NCBI GenBank assembly: GCA_964360145.1
Contig: CAYHWW010000140.1
Coordinates: 1 to 8,904, forward strand
Source: CAYHWW01 sp964360145
GTDB taxonomy: Bacteria; Bdellovibrionota; UBA1018; CAYHWW01
Direction of reading: 5' to 3'
Length of the DNA stretch: 8,904 nt
The notes beneath the pieces were generated by a model. It was not told where the DNA came from and searched no databases. It saw only the letters and a program-made list of their open reading frames with translations. Below, one piece after another: positions 1-6,062 of this stretch (the first letter of the stretch is position 1; each line of letters begins with the position of its first letter). A program made the translations under genes and the position numbers.

Positions 1-73
1 AAGTCTCCAAAATGTGACTTCCGGTGGCACCACCCCCCTTCACCCATGCCCGGAAGTCACATTTTCGAGACTT
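1..73. repeat. Head-to-head pair of REP-like palindromes (inverted repeat)
   Basis: Bases 1-24 and 50-73 are inverted copies of each other, with 23 of 24 positions complementary; the only mismatch is base 8 against base 66. The spacer is 25 nt and C-rich. Each arm also contains its own small palindrome: AAGTC at 1-5 pairs with GACTT at 16-20, and AAGTC at 54-58 pairs with GACTT at 69-73. The block can therefore fold as one long stem or as two small hairpins, the geometry of paired REP/BIME units. It starts at the window edge, so the element may extend further left. It lies downstream of the minus-strand gene at 295-1074 and could act as a 3' stem or terminator, but it has no run of T. The repeat is seen directly. 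The REP-type label is inferred and would need other copies in the genome. Confidence 0.75.
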
Positions 74-175
74 CGCGGACAGTGCGGGGTCGTGGGTTGC
101 CATGCTCCGCGTATCGTCCTGATCCGCGCTTTGATTGAGCGGAAGCGGGGCCTGCGTGTGCCCGCGGGTCCACGC

Positions 176-262
176 CCGTCGGGAACCCACGGAATGTCGG
201 GTTCCGGGCCGAGATACGCGCTATCTTCGCCGGGAACACAACAATCCGTGGGTTCCGGGCGG
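176..262. repeat. Large imperfect nested palindrome
   Basis: Arms 176-208 and 230-262 are inverted copies, matching at about 27 of 33 positions. The loop between them continues the symmetry: CGAGATA at 210-216 faces TATCTTCG at 222-229. The left arm also contains its own inverted repeat, GGAACCC at 182-188 with GGGTTCC at 199-205, and the right arm has a weaker equivalent. The octamer CGTGGGTT occurs at 91-98 and 247-254, and its complement occurs at 184-191. CGCGTATC at 108-115 is complementary to GATACGCG at 213-220. This density of nested palindromes fits a non-autonomous palindromic element or a BIME-like cluster. No transposase gene is present. The palindrome lies just past the stop codon of the minus-strand gene ending at 295, so a role in transcript ending or stability is possible. 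Confidence 0.65.
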
Positions 263-294
263 TGGGCACTGGGCAGAGGTTGCCGGGGCGTTGC

Positions 295-1074
295 TTAATC
301 CGCGGTACGCAAATCTCTCATCATGTCGGCATACCTCAACCCCGCAAACCCGACGTTAATAATCAAAAAAAACGTACTAAACGGACGACCCATTATGTCC
401 CTACTCTCGTTGGGACCAAAAAGCCTGACCAGGAAGTACCCAGCAGCTGCGGTGTGGGCGAGGAAGCAGATACTATGAAAGATGAAGAGCCCCGCGCTGC
501 TTTTGGCTTGGGCGCTAGGCACCAGGGCATCGTAAACTTTCTGCATCACGCTCGTGTGGCCCACCCCGCGACGCGCATCCCGAGCGAGGGCCTGGGCGGC
601 CCGCTCAAAGTTTAAACGTACGTCATCGCTGCTGTCTCCGGCGCGAAACTCCACGGAGCGCATGCCGAGGCGCCGCGAAAAGTCCGCGTTATAGGCCGCG
701 ATGCTGGCACGACTGCCACCGCTGTCCACGCCGGTGACCCGCACTTCGAGGCCATAGGCGCCTACGCCAGCGTGGGCTGGGACATTCATGCGAAAACTGC
801 TTTGGCCGTGACTCAAAAGGTCCGCGATGTGGGTGCCTTCGCTGGCTCCCCCGGCCGCGGGCACTGTACCGAATGTGATGCCCACCGCCTCCAGGCTTCT
901 ACCCATATTAGCCAATTGGTCTTTCTGCGCATCGATATCGATGCTGCCAATGGCCTCATCAGCCACCTGCGCCGGCGAGCGCTGAGCACCGCCCCGGGCC
1001 GTCTCCGCGGCAAGGGCCGCCTGGCCCGTGATCATCGTGAACATGATGGAATAGACGGCAAAGTGCTTCAGCAT
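295..1074 (-). CDS. Exported protein of unknown function with two C-terminal membrane segments
   Basis: This 259-residue protein matches no family I recognise. The start is well supported: ATG at 1074-1072 is preceded by AGGAGGG about 6 nt upstream. Residues 1-22 look like a Sec signal peptide, with a hydrophobic core and a probable cut after ALA. Residues 25-190 form a soluble, Ala/Arg/Asp-rich region without Cys; residues 105-145 could be a small beta-rich domain (alternating GLEVRVTG and RSVEFRAG stretches), and 150-185 look helical. Residues 194-218 and 231-247 are hydrophobic enough to cross the membrane, joined by a short polar loop, and the tail is charged. With an N-out start this would leave the central region in the periplasm and a small hairpin in the inner membrane. 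The gene stands alone, with repeat DNA downstream and no co-directional neighbour in the window. It is probably a real gene; its function is unknown. Confidence 0.75.
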   Translation of the reverse strand: MLKHFAVYSIMFTMITGQAALAAETARGGAQRSPAQVADEAIGSIDIDAQKDQLANMGRSLEAVGITFGTVPAAGGASEGTHIADLLSHGQSSFRMNVPAHAGVGAYGLEVRVTGVDSGGSRASIAAYNADFSRRLGMRSVEFRAGDSSDDVRLNFERAAQALARDARRGVGHTSVMQKVYDALVPSAQAKSSAGLFIFHSICFLAHTAAAGYFLVRLFGPNESRDIMGRPFSTFFLIINVGFAGLRYADMMRDLRTAD

Positions 1075-1108
1075 GGTTCCCTCCTGGGAATGGGTGGTGC
1101 CTTTACAA

Positions 1109-1138
1109 ATAATACTAATTTACCACCTCCCTCCACAA
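1109..1138 (-). promoter_or_regulatory. Possible sigma70-type promoter for the exported-protein gene
   Basis: Read on the minus strand, TTGTGG (1138-1133) and TATTAT (1114-1109) are separated by 18 nt. The -10 box matches the consensus at 5 of 6 positions and the -35 box at only 3 of 6. The site lies about 35 nt upstream of the ATG at 1074, in the most AT-rich patch of this area. The identification rests on spacing and base match alone, so it is tentative. Confidence 0.3.
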
Positions 1139-1437
1139 CCACGCGGCACAGCATCGCTGCCGAGGGGTGCAGGTCTTGCCTCTTCAGATGCACACCGGCA
1201 GATTGCGCCGACGGAGTTTTCGGTAAAAATTCTTTACCAAGTATTGAATGGACAATAGAAATAATGATGTTGCACACAACAACAACAGCTGTTCATGAAT
1301 CATCATGCTAAGAATCAACCTCCGGGCTCTCTTTCGCCACGCCGCATTTCTTTTCCGCGGACTGCAAGAGGGGACTGTTTCTTTGTATCCACAAGAGGTA
1401 AGTCTAGTCAGCGAAGTCTACAAAAAGGTCGTTAAAG
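1139..1437. other. Gap with no confident gene
   Basis: This stretch separates the minus-strand exported-protein gene from the small plus-strand ORF. It is richer in A and T than the operon to the right, with AT-rich patches around 1220-1300. An ORF of 77 codons (1305-1538, plus strand) begins here, but its ATG has no ribosome binding site and the second half runs through the next ORF in a different frame. I see no tRNA, strong terminator or repeat. Some of this DNA probably carries the promoter for whatever is expressed at 1438-1707. Confidence 0.5.
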
Positions 1438-1707
1438 ATGGATACTATTCGAGACTCAAAACAGAAGAGAAACGAAAAAGGGCATGGCTCGGCAAAGCCG
1501 TCTCACGACAATACTATCGAGCCCGCCATGGCCGATGACCTCAAAGATCTCCCTGAGTTCGATGAAAATAACCCTGAGATGAAGGCCTGGATGGAAAAGG
1601 AAGAAGCTCGCCAAAAACAGAGCCTTGCCACCACCACCCGTGAAGACGCCATTGCCTTCGTGGACCAGCTCCTTGCCAAGCAAAGAAGCACCTCTTCTGA
1701 GCCCTAG
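1438..1707 (+). CDS. Small hydrophilic protein, unknown function
   Basis: This is a short, strongly charged protein of 89 residues from ATG 1438, or 59 residues if the in-frame ATG at 1528 is used. AAGG at 1425-1428, 9 nt before ATG 1438, is a possible ribosome binding site; nothing comparable precedes 1528. From residue 31 onward the sequence looks protein-like: an acidic stretch (ADDLKDLPEFDENNPEMKAW), a Glu/Lys/Gln-rich helix, then TTTREDAIAFVDQLLAKQ, which could form an amphipathic helix. Codons after 1528 mostly end in G or C, as in the genes to the right, whereas 1438-1527 do not. The real start could therefore be 1528, with the upstream part non-coding or belonging to the overlapping frame. 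There is no signal peptide, membrane segment or Cys. The length and charge would suit an antitoxin or small regulatory protein, but nothing identifies it. It ends inside the stop codon of the convergent pirin gene. Confidence 0.45.
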   Translation: MDTIRDSKQKRNEKGHGSAKPSHDNTIEPAMADDLKDLPEFDENNPEMKAWMEKEEARQKQSLATTTREDAIAFVDQLLAKQRSTSSEP

Positions 1708-2429
1708 GGCAAATCAAAAATCAAGATCTCGCCGCCGCCCGCGCCCACAGCGCCCGCGCCGGTAAACCGCACCGCGTCCTCGACCTCCACCGCCACGCCG
1801 TCGCCGGCATGCAGCGCATGGCGCACCGCGCCAGCCTCCAGCACCACCGCGCCGCGGGCCACATGCACCCAGGTCTTGCGCCCGGCGCCGGGCTCGTAAA
1901 CCACGGCCCGCCCCGGCTCCAGCACGCCAGCCAAAATCCGCGCGTCTTGGTGGATGACCACCGAGCCCTCGCGGCCCTGGCGAGAGGCGACGACCCGCAA
2001 CCCATTCAGCTTCTCCGCGCGACTGAACACTTTTTGTTCATAGCTCGGCGTCAGGCCCTTCCTCTCAGGAAAGATCCAGATTTGCAGCAGGTGCACCCAC
2101 TCCTTGGCCGAGTGGTTGAACTCGCTATGCTCCACGCCAGTACCCGCGCTCATGCGCTGCACGTCCCCGGGGCGGATGGTGGAGCCATTGCCCATGCTGT
2201 CTTTGTGGGCGAGCTCCCCCTCCATCACATAGGTCACGATTTCCATGTCCTCGTGGCCATGGGTGCCAAAGCCCTCACCGGGAGCCACGCGATCGTCGTT
2301 GATGACCCGAAGCACGCTGTAGTGCACATGCTTCGGGTCACGGTAATCAGCGAAAGAAAACGTGTGATAGGTATTGAGCCAACCGTGATCAAAGTGGCCT
2401 CTATCCCCAGCTTTGCGCAACGTGATCAT
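1704..2429 (-). CDS. Pirin family protein (YhhW-like cupin)
   Basis: This is a bicupin of the pirin family, 241 residues, close to the usual length for YhhW-type bacterial pirins. The N-terminal cupin carries the metal-binding set. Numbered from ATG 2429, His57 and His59 (in FGTHGHEDME), His101 and Glu103 (in GVEHSEFN) match the two early His, late His and Glu that bind the metal in E. coli YhhW, a quercetin 2,3-dioxygenase in vitro. Other family marks are HTFSFADY, EGELAHKDSMGN and GDVQRMSAGTGVEHSE. Residues from about 130 on form the second cupin, which is Ala/Gly/Val-rich and lacks metal ligands. A GTG immediately upstream (2432) could also start it, but GGAGG at 2441-2437 is 7 nt from the ATG and only 4 nt from the GTG, so ATG is preferred. 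The gene follows the YceI-family gene at a distance of about 59 bp, probably on one transcript. The physiological substrate is unknown; pirins are also described as redox-sensing regulators. Confidence 0.93.
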   Translation of the reverse strand: MITLRKAGDRGHFDHGWLNTYHTFSFADYRDPKHVHYSVLRVINDDRVAPGEGFGTHGHEDMEIVTYVMEGELAHKDSMGNGSTIRPGDVQRMSAGTGVEHSEFNHSAKEWVHLLQIWIFPERKGLTPSYEQKVFSRAEKLNGLRVVASRQGREGSVVIHQDARILAGVLEPGRAVVYEPGAGRKTWVHVARGAVVLEAGAVRHALHAGDGVAVEVEDAVRFTGAGAVGAGGGEILIFDLP

Positions 2430-2488
2430 CACGACACCTCCATAGTTCGCTAAATCACCAAAATCATGGATTAGGCAAAAGACCGAGC

Positions 2489-3076
2489 CTACTTTTGAGC
2501 GGCTTCTACGGCGATGTTTAGCTCAACCTCATCCCCAATAACAAAGCCCCCCGCGTCCAACGCCTTGTTCCAGCTGATGCCGAAATCCTTGCGGTTGATC
2601 TTCGCGGTGGCGTTAAAGCCCGCCTTGGTGTTGCCCCAGGGGTCTTTGGCGATGCCGCCGAACTCCGCGTCGAAGGTGACGGGCTTCGTCACACCGTGCA
2701 GCGTGAGATCCCCTTCGATCTTGTATTTACCCTTGCCGGCGGGCTTCACCTTTTTGCTGACAAAAGTCAGCTCAGGGTGCTTCTCGGCATCGAAGAACTC
2801 ATCGCCCCTCAAATGCTCGTCGCGCTTCTCATTGTTGGTGTTGATGCTGGCGGTCTTCACTTTGAAGGTGACCTTGGCGTCCTGGGGTTTCTTCTCATCA
2901 AAATCAAATTTACCCTCGAATTCCTTGAACTCCCCGGGGAGTTTGGTCACGAGGTGACGGATGCGGAACCCCACCTGGGAGTGGCCGGCGTCCACTTCAT
3001 AGTGGGCGGCCTGGGCGCTCACCACCGTGAGGGCGGCGGCAATCACGGGGGCGAGAATAAATTTATTGAACTTCAT
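2489..3076 (-). CDS. YceI family periplasmic lipid-binding-like protein
   Basis: This 195-residue protein is a full-length YceI-family member. Residues 1-23 are a clear signal peptide (Lys-rich start, hydrophobic core, cut likely after SAQA), leaving a mature protein of about 172 residues that starts AHYEVDAGHSQVGF, the typical YceI opening. Other family signatures are RHLVTKLPGEF, FEGKFDFDE, KRDEHLRGDEFFDAEKHPELTF, LTLHGVTKPVTF and KINRKDFGISWN. Known relatives form a lipocalin-like beta-barrel that holds an isoprenoid or fatty amide in its tunnel; some are induced by alkaline pH, osmotic stress or acid. The start is supported by GAGGAG upstream of ATG 3076. The gene faces the HxlR regulator across about 124 bp of palindrome-rich DNA, so it is a good candidate target of that regulator. 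Its ligand cannot be read from the sequence. Confidence 0.95.
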   Translation of the reverse strand: MKFNKFILAPVIAAALTVVSAQAAHYEVDAGHSQVGFRIRHLVTKLPGEFKEFEGKFDFDEKKPQDAKVTFKVKTASINTNNEKRDEHLRGDEFFDAEKHPELTFVSKKVKPAGKGKYKIEGDLTLHGVTKPVTFDAEFGGIAKDPWGNTKAGFNATAKINRKDFGISWNKALDAGGFVIGDEVELNIAVEAAQK

Positions 3077-3091
3077 GTTGATCTCCTCTTC

Positions 3092-3133
3092 AGTATGTAA
3101 TGGATATGTACTAATTTATGGCTACTTACTTAC
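3092..3133. promoter_or_regulatory. Probable operator/promoter region between yceI-like gene and hxlR
   Basis: The gap between the divergent genes contains a dyad: AGTATGTA at 3092-3099 faces TATGTACT at 3105-3112, with 6 of 8 bases symmetric around ATGGA. TATGTA also occurs as a direct repeat (3095-3099 region and 3106-3110). TACTTACTTAC follows at 3123-3133. TACT/AGTA and TTAC half-sites like these are of the kind reported for HxlR/YodB/HypR-type regulators, so this is the best candidate for autoregulatory binding. A plus-strand -10-like TACAAT lies at 3131-3136 and a minus-strand CATAAA at about 3121-3116, so bound regulator could cover both promoters. The dyad is seen directly; regulator binding is inferred. 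Confidence 0.45.
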
Positions 3134-3173
3134 AATTGGAAAGTGCGGACCCCGCGACAACCGTCAGTTTAAA

Positions 3174-3189
3174 GTTACCCATCGGTAAC
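3174..3189. promoter_or_regulatory. Perfect 6-bp inverted repeat just before hxlR
   Basis: GTTACC at 3174-3179 and GGTAAC at 3184-3189 are perfect inverted copies around CATC. The site ends 11 nt before the preferred hxlR start (3201) and may lie in the transcript leader, overlapping the ribosome binding area. It could be a second operator or a small hairpin affecting translation of the operon's first gene. Function is inferred from position only. Confidence 0.35.
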
Positions 3190-3200
3190 GGGAAGTGCCT

Positions 3201-3596
3201 ATGATCCGCCACCGCCCCAACAAAGCAGGCCCCATCCCCGGCGAATGCCCCCTGGCCCACGGCCTCAAATTCCTCGCTGGCGCCTGGACCCACCAAATCC
3301 TCTACTATTTAAGCGTGGAGCCCCGCCGCTTCGGCGATCTGAAGCGAGACCTGGGCACCGTGTCAGCCAAAGTCCTCACCACCCGCCTCCGCGAACTCGA
3401 GGAACTGGGCGTCGTGAACCGCAAAGTCATGCCCACCTCACCACCCACGGTGGAGTATTCCCTGACCCTCCTTGGCCTGAAGTTCAAACCCGTGCTGGGC
3501 GCCATCGTCGAAGTGAGCAAAGAGCTGCAGAAGCGCGAACCCAAGAGGCCCACGCCCCCCGCCGCTAAACACCTGAACACAGAGGCCACGCAGTAA
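3201..3596 (+). CDS. HxlR family winged-helix transcriptional regulator
   Basis: This is a 131-residue regulator of the HxlR/YodB/MarR-like class, which bind DNA as dimers and often sense quinones, aldehydes, hypochlorite or disulfide stress. The family hallmark CP (Cys16-Pro17 in GECPLAHGLKFLAG) is present; this Cys is the redox sensor in some relatives. It is followed by a Trp-containing helix (AWTHQILYYL), RRFGDLKRDL, the recognition-helix segment SAKVLTTRLRELEELGVV, and the wing up to PTVEYSLTLLGLKFKPVL. The last 25 residues are a Lys/Pro/Thr-rich tail. ATG 3201 is chosen, with GGGA at 3190-3193 as a weak ribosome binding site. GTG 3195, two codons upstream, is the alternative. It heads the six-gene operon: its stop codon overlaps the terC-like start by one base (TAATG). 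Its position next to a divergent YceI gene suggests control of both directions. Confidence 0.93.
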   Translation: MIRHRPNKAGPIPGECPLAHGLKFLAGAWTHQILYYLSVEPRRFGDLKRDLGTVSAKVLTTRLRELEELGVVNRKVMPTSPPTVEYSLTLLGLKFKPVLGAIVEVSKELQKREPKRPTPPAAKHLNTEATQ

Positions 3597-4324
3597 TGCA
3601 CCTCAGCACTTTCTTCACCGTGGATACTCTCGCGGCACTGGTGAGTCTCACCGCCATGGAAATCGTGCTGGGCATCGACAACATCATCTTCATCGCTATC
3701 CTTGCGGGCCGCATGCCCCGGGCCAAGCAAGGGCTCACCCGCCGCTTCGGTTTGGCGCTGGCCCTCATCACCCGCATCCTCCTCCTCTTCTCCATCAGCC
3801 GGGTCATGGGCCTCACAAAGCCCCTGCTTCACGCCTTGGGCCGGGAGATCAGCGGCCGTGACCTCATCCTCCTCGTCGGCGGCCTCTTCCTCATCGCCAA
3901 GTCCACCTTCGAGATCCATCACAGACTCGAAGACGAAAACCCCGAGGACGCTCTCCCTTCGGCACGCAAAGCGCCGGCCATGGCCTTCATGCTCATCCAG
4001 ATCGCGCTGCTGGACATCGTGTTCTCGCTGGACTCCGTCATCACCGCCGTGGGCATGACGAGCAACGTCCCCATCATGATCATCGCCATGACCGCCGCAG
4101 TCGCGGTCATGATGGCGTTCAGCGGCGCGGTGAGCGACTTCGTCGAGAAGCACCCCACGGTAAAAGTTTTAGCGCTCTCCTTCCTGTTGCTCATCGGCGT
4201 CATGCTGGTGGCGGAGAGCACCGGCACCCACGTGGATAAGGGCTACATCTATTTTGCCATGGCCTTCTCCCTGGGCGTGGAGCTCCTGAATCTGCGCGTG
4301 CGAAAAGCGCGAGGCAAACCATGA
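3596..4324 (+). CDS. TerC family integral membrane protein (likely divalent metal export)
   Basis: This 242-residue polytopic inner-membrane protein belongs to the TerC family. It has about seven hydrophobic segments (roughly residues 8-36, 50-72, 88-102, 127-152, 156-180, 188-208 and 217-234). The two inverted-symmetry signature motifs are intact: MEIVLGIDNIIFI (21-33) and LDIVFSLDSVITAVGM (139-154). Their acidic residues Glu22, Asp28, Asp140 and Asp146 are in the positions expected for the metal site. HPTVKVLALSFLLLIG (186-201) is also typical. Members such as Alx and MeeF/MeeY export Mn(II), and others are tied to tellurite resistance; Mn(II) is therefore the likely but unproven substrate. 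AGAGG lies about 10 nt before the start. The gene overlaps hxlR by 1 nt and corA by 4 nt (ATGA), so translation is coupled. Confidence 0.93.
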   Translation: MHLSTFFTVDTLAALVSLTAMEIVLGIDNIIFIAILAGRMPRAKQGLTRRFGLALALITRILLLFSISRVMGLTKPLLHALGREISGRDLILLVGGLFLIAKSTFEIHHRLEDENPEDALPSARKAPAMAFMLIQIALLDIVFSLDSVITAVGMTSNVPIMIIAMTAAVAVMMAFSGAVSDFVEKHPTVKVLALSFLLLIGVMLVAESTGTHVDKGYIYFAMAFSLGVELLNLRVRKARGKP

Positions 4325-5220
4325 TCAGCGAGATCATGCGCACCGAGGGCCTCGTGTGGATCGACATGGAGGCGCCCACCCCCGAGGAGTTGAAGCAGGT
4401 CAGCGAAGAGTGGGGGCTCTCCCACCACTTGGTGCAAGATTGCCTGGACCCCGAGCATCTGCCCAAAGTCGAAGACACCGGCGATGGCGGCCTCTTCGTG
4501 ATTTTGCGGGCCTTCGACCACGACTGCGGCAGCGATGCGGCCACCATCCGTGAGCTCACCCGCAAAGTCGCGGTGTTCTGGCGCGGAAAAACATTGGTCA
4601 CCATCCATCGTGCGGAGCTGCCGTTTCTCAAAACCACCACCGACCAGGTGCGCCTCGCCAAAACCGCGTCCCCCGCCAAGGGCCTCATCCTGCTGACAAA
4701 AAACAGCACCCTCACCTACGACCGGGCCTTGGAAGACGCGGAACTCATCCTTGAAGCCGTGGATGAAGAGCTCCATCACCGCCGCACTTCTGAGACCGGC
4801 CTCCTCCGCCTCCACGAAACCCGCCGTCGGCTTTTCACCGTCAAGCGCATGCTCTGGCATCTGGCCTCGGTCATCCAACGGTTGCCCCTGGATGAAAAGG
4901 CCCTCAAGCCCGCCGCTCAAGATTTGAGAGAGACCACCGACGGTCTTCTTTTTTTCGCTGATGAGCTGGTTGAAGAGGCCACGAGCCTTCTCAACCTGGA
5001 ACTAGGCCTGGCCGCACAGCGGAACAACGACACCATGCGGGTGCTCACCATCTTCTCGGCCTTTTTCATGCCACTCACCTTCATCGTGGGCATCTACGGC
5101 ATGAACTTCGCCGCCATGCCCGAACTCCACCATCCCTGGGGATACCCGGGGGTCTGGCTCCTCATGCTCGCGGTGGTCATCGCCATCTGGGGGTGGTTCA
5201 AGCACAAGAGGTGGTTGTGA
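4321..5220 (+). CDS. corA: CorA family divalent cation transporter
   Basis: This 299-residue protein is a CorA-type Mg(II)/Co(II)/Ni(II) channel of the inner membrane, within the usual 290-330 range. Residues 1-140 form the cytoplasmic alpha/beta domain (starting LVWIDMEAPTPEEL), and about 145-240 the long stalk helices (RTSETGLLRLHETRRRLFTVKRMLWHLA, then ADELVEEATSLLNLELGLAAQRNNDTMRVLTIFSA). The first membrane helix is about 241-259, ending in the diagnostic YGMNF (Gly260-Met261-Asn262) followed by MPEL. The periplasmic loop is HHPWGYPG and the second helix about 277-292. The C-terminus is basic (KHKRW), as expected inside the cell. The start ATG overlaps the terC-like stop as ATGA, with GAGG 6 nt upstream. 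CorA families also include zinc and cobalt transporters, so the ion is not fixed. Pairing with TerC suggests balanced uptake and export of divalent metals. Confidence 0.94.
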   Translation: MISEIMRTEGLVWIDMEAPTPEELKQVSEEWGLSHHLVQDCLDPEHLPKVEDTGDGGLFVILRAFDHDCGSDAATIRELTRKVAVFWRGKTLVTIHRAELPFLKTTTDQVRLAKTASPAKGLILLTKNSTLTYDRALEDAELILEAVDEELHHRRTSETGLLRLHETRRRLFTVKRMLWHLASVIQRLPLDEKALKPAAQDLRETTDGLLFFADELVEEATSLLNLELGLAAQRNNDTMRVLTIFSAFFMPLTFIVGIYGMNFAAMPELHHPWGYPGVWLLMLAVVIAIWGWFKHKRWL

Positions 5221-6062
5221 GGCGTCGGCCCCCTAACCAGCGCCCTCGCCCTTCGCTGCGGGGCGCCCTCTATCAACGGGGATTTTTGCGCACCGGCGAG
5301 CGCACGGAAATTCTAAAATACCTCTCCACCCTGCGCCCCATCTGGGAAAACCGCTTCTCCGCCCACAACCCGCCGCCCCAGGGCGAAGAGCAGCGCCTGC
5401 TCCTGCGCCCCGTGTATTGGCTGGGCAACTGGCAGTTCGCCTGCCTGGATTATTATCACCCGCCCAAGGGCATACTGCACCGCTGCGTTGGCGCGGAGCC
5501 CTACCCGCCGGTGCTCCAGCGCATCGTGGCCCGCATCGAAGCCCGGGCCCGGGAGGTCTACCACGGCACCGACATCCCCGAGGGCTGGAGGCTGAACACC
5601 TGCCTCATCAATTTCTATGGCTCCCGCATCACGGCAGAGGGCAAGCGGGTGGACACCGCCCGGGTGGGCGAACACCGTGACTACGAGCCCGGCCCCGTGG
5701 GCTCCCTCTCTTTGGGCGATCGCGCGCTCTTTCAATTCGTGGCAAGCCGCGGCCGCGGCACCCGGGAGGGCGTGGTCTTGCAAGAGTGGCTTGAAGACGG
5801 GTCTTTTCAGCTCTTCGGCGGCGCGTACTTCAAAGACAAGCTCTTCCACCGCGTGCAGCGAGTTGAGAAAAAGCGCGGTGAAATCTTCCCGCCCGCCATC
5901 CCGGGGTTTGAATCCCGACGGGTGAACTTCACTTTTCGTTACGTGCCTGAAAAACACATCGTGCCGTATCGTGAGCTACCCGCCGAGAAAGCCTCGGACG
6001 TGCGAGGATACATGGAGCAGCTCGCGCAGCACTCACCGTTCTTCAAGGAGCAACTCACATGA
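5217..6062 (+). CDS. AlkB-like Fe(II)/2-oxoglutarate-dependent dioxygenase
   Basis: This 281-residue protein is an AlkB-family oxygenase. AlkB enzymes use Fe(II), O2 and 2-oxoglutarate to remove methyl or other alkyl groups from nucleobases (or, in some homologues, from proteins). The iron triad is present: His153 and Asp155 (GEHRDYEPG) and distal His211 (KLFHRVQRV). NFY at 132-134 and Arg235/Arg241 in RVNFTFR match the 2-oxoglutarate-binding Asn/Tyr and Arg residues of E. coli AlkB (Asn120, Tyr122, Arg204, Arg210). SLSLGDRALFQF and GSFQLFGGAYFKDK follow the fold order. N132 and H153 are 21 residues apart, against 11 in E. coli AlkB: a roughly 10-residue insertion next to the active site. GTG 5217 is chosen because it overlaps the corA stop as GTGA and has AAGAGG 5 nt upstream; an in-frame GTG at 5193 would add 8 residues. 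It overlaps the photolyase start as ATGA. Substrate is unknown. Confidence 0.88.
   Translation: MRRRPPNQRPRPSLRGALYQRGFLRTGERTEILKYLSTLRPIWENRFSAHNPPPQGEEQRLLLRPVYWLGNWQFACLDYYHPPKGILHRCVGAEPYPPVLQRIVARIEARAREVYHGTDIPEGWRLNTCLINFYGSRITAEGKRVDTARVGEHRDYEPGPVGSLSLGDRALFQFVASRGRGTREGVVLQEWLEDGSFQLFGGAYFKDKLFHRVQRVEKKRGEIFPPAIPGFESRRVNFTFRYVPEKHIVPYRELPAEKASDVRGYMEQLAQHSPFFKEQLT

Noticed and set aside
176..262. CRISPR-like repeat pair
   Set aside because: The two related arms are inverted, not direct, and there are no regularly spaced further copies or cas genes in the window.
14..359. ORFs on both strands across 14-359
   Set aside because: They run through the nested palindromes, lack ribosome binding sites and have Arg/Pro/Gly-rich compositions without any recognisable domain. 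They are chance frames in GC-rich repeat DNA.
1305..1538. 77-codon plus-strand ORF as a separate gene
   Set aside because: It has no ribosome binding site and overlaps 1438-1707 in another frame. It is kept only as an open question in the findings, not as a feature.
3305..4153. 282-codon minus-strand ORF across hxlR and terC
   Set aside because: Its His/Asp/Glu-rich, low-complexity translation is the antisense shadow of two well-conserved plus-strand genes.
4249..4920. 223-codon minus-strand ORF antisense to corA
   Set aside because: The plus strand encodes a complete CorA with the GMN motif; the antisense frame has no domain or start signal.
5313..5957. 214-codon minus-strand ORF antisense to the AlkB-like gene
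   Set aside because: It is an antisense shadow; the plus-strand frame holds all catalytic residues of the AlkB family.
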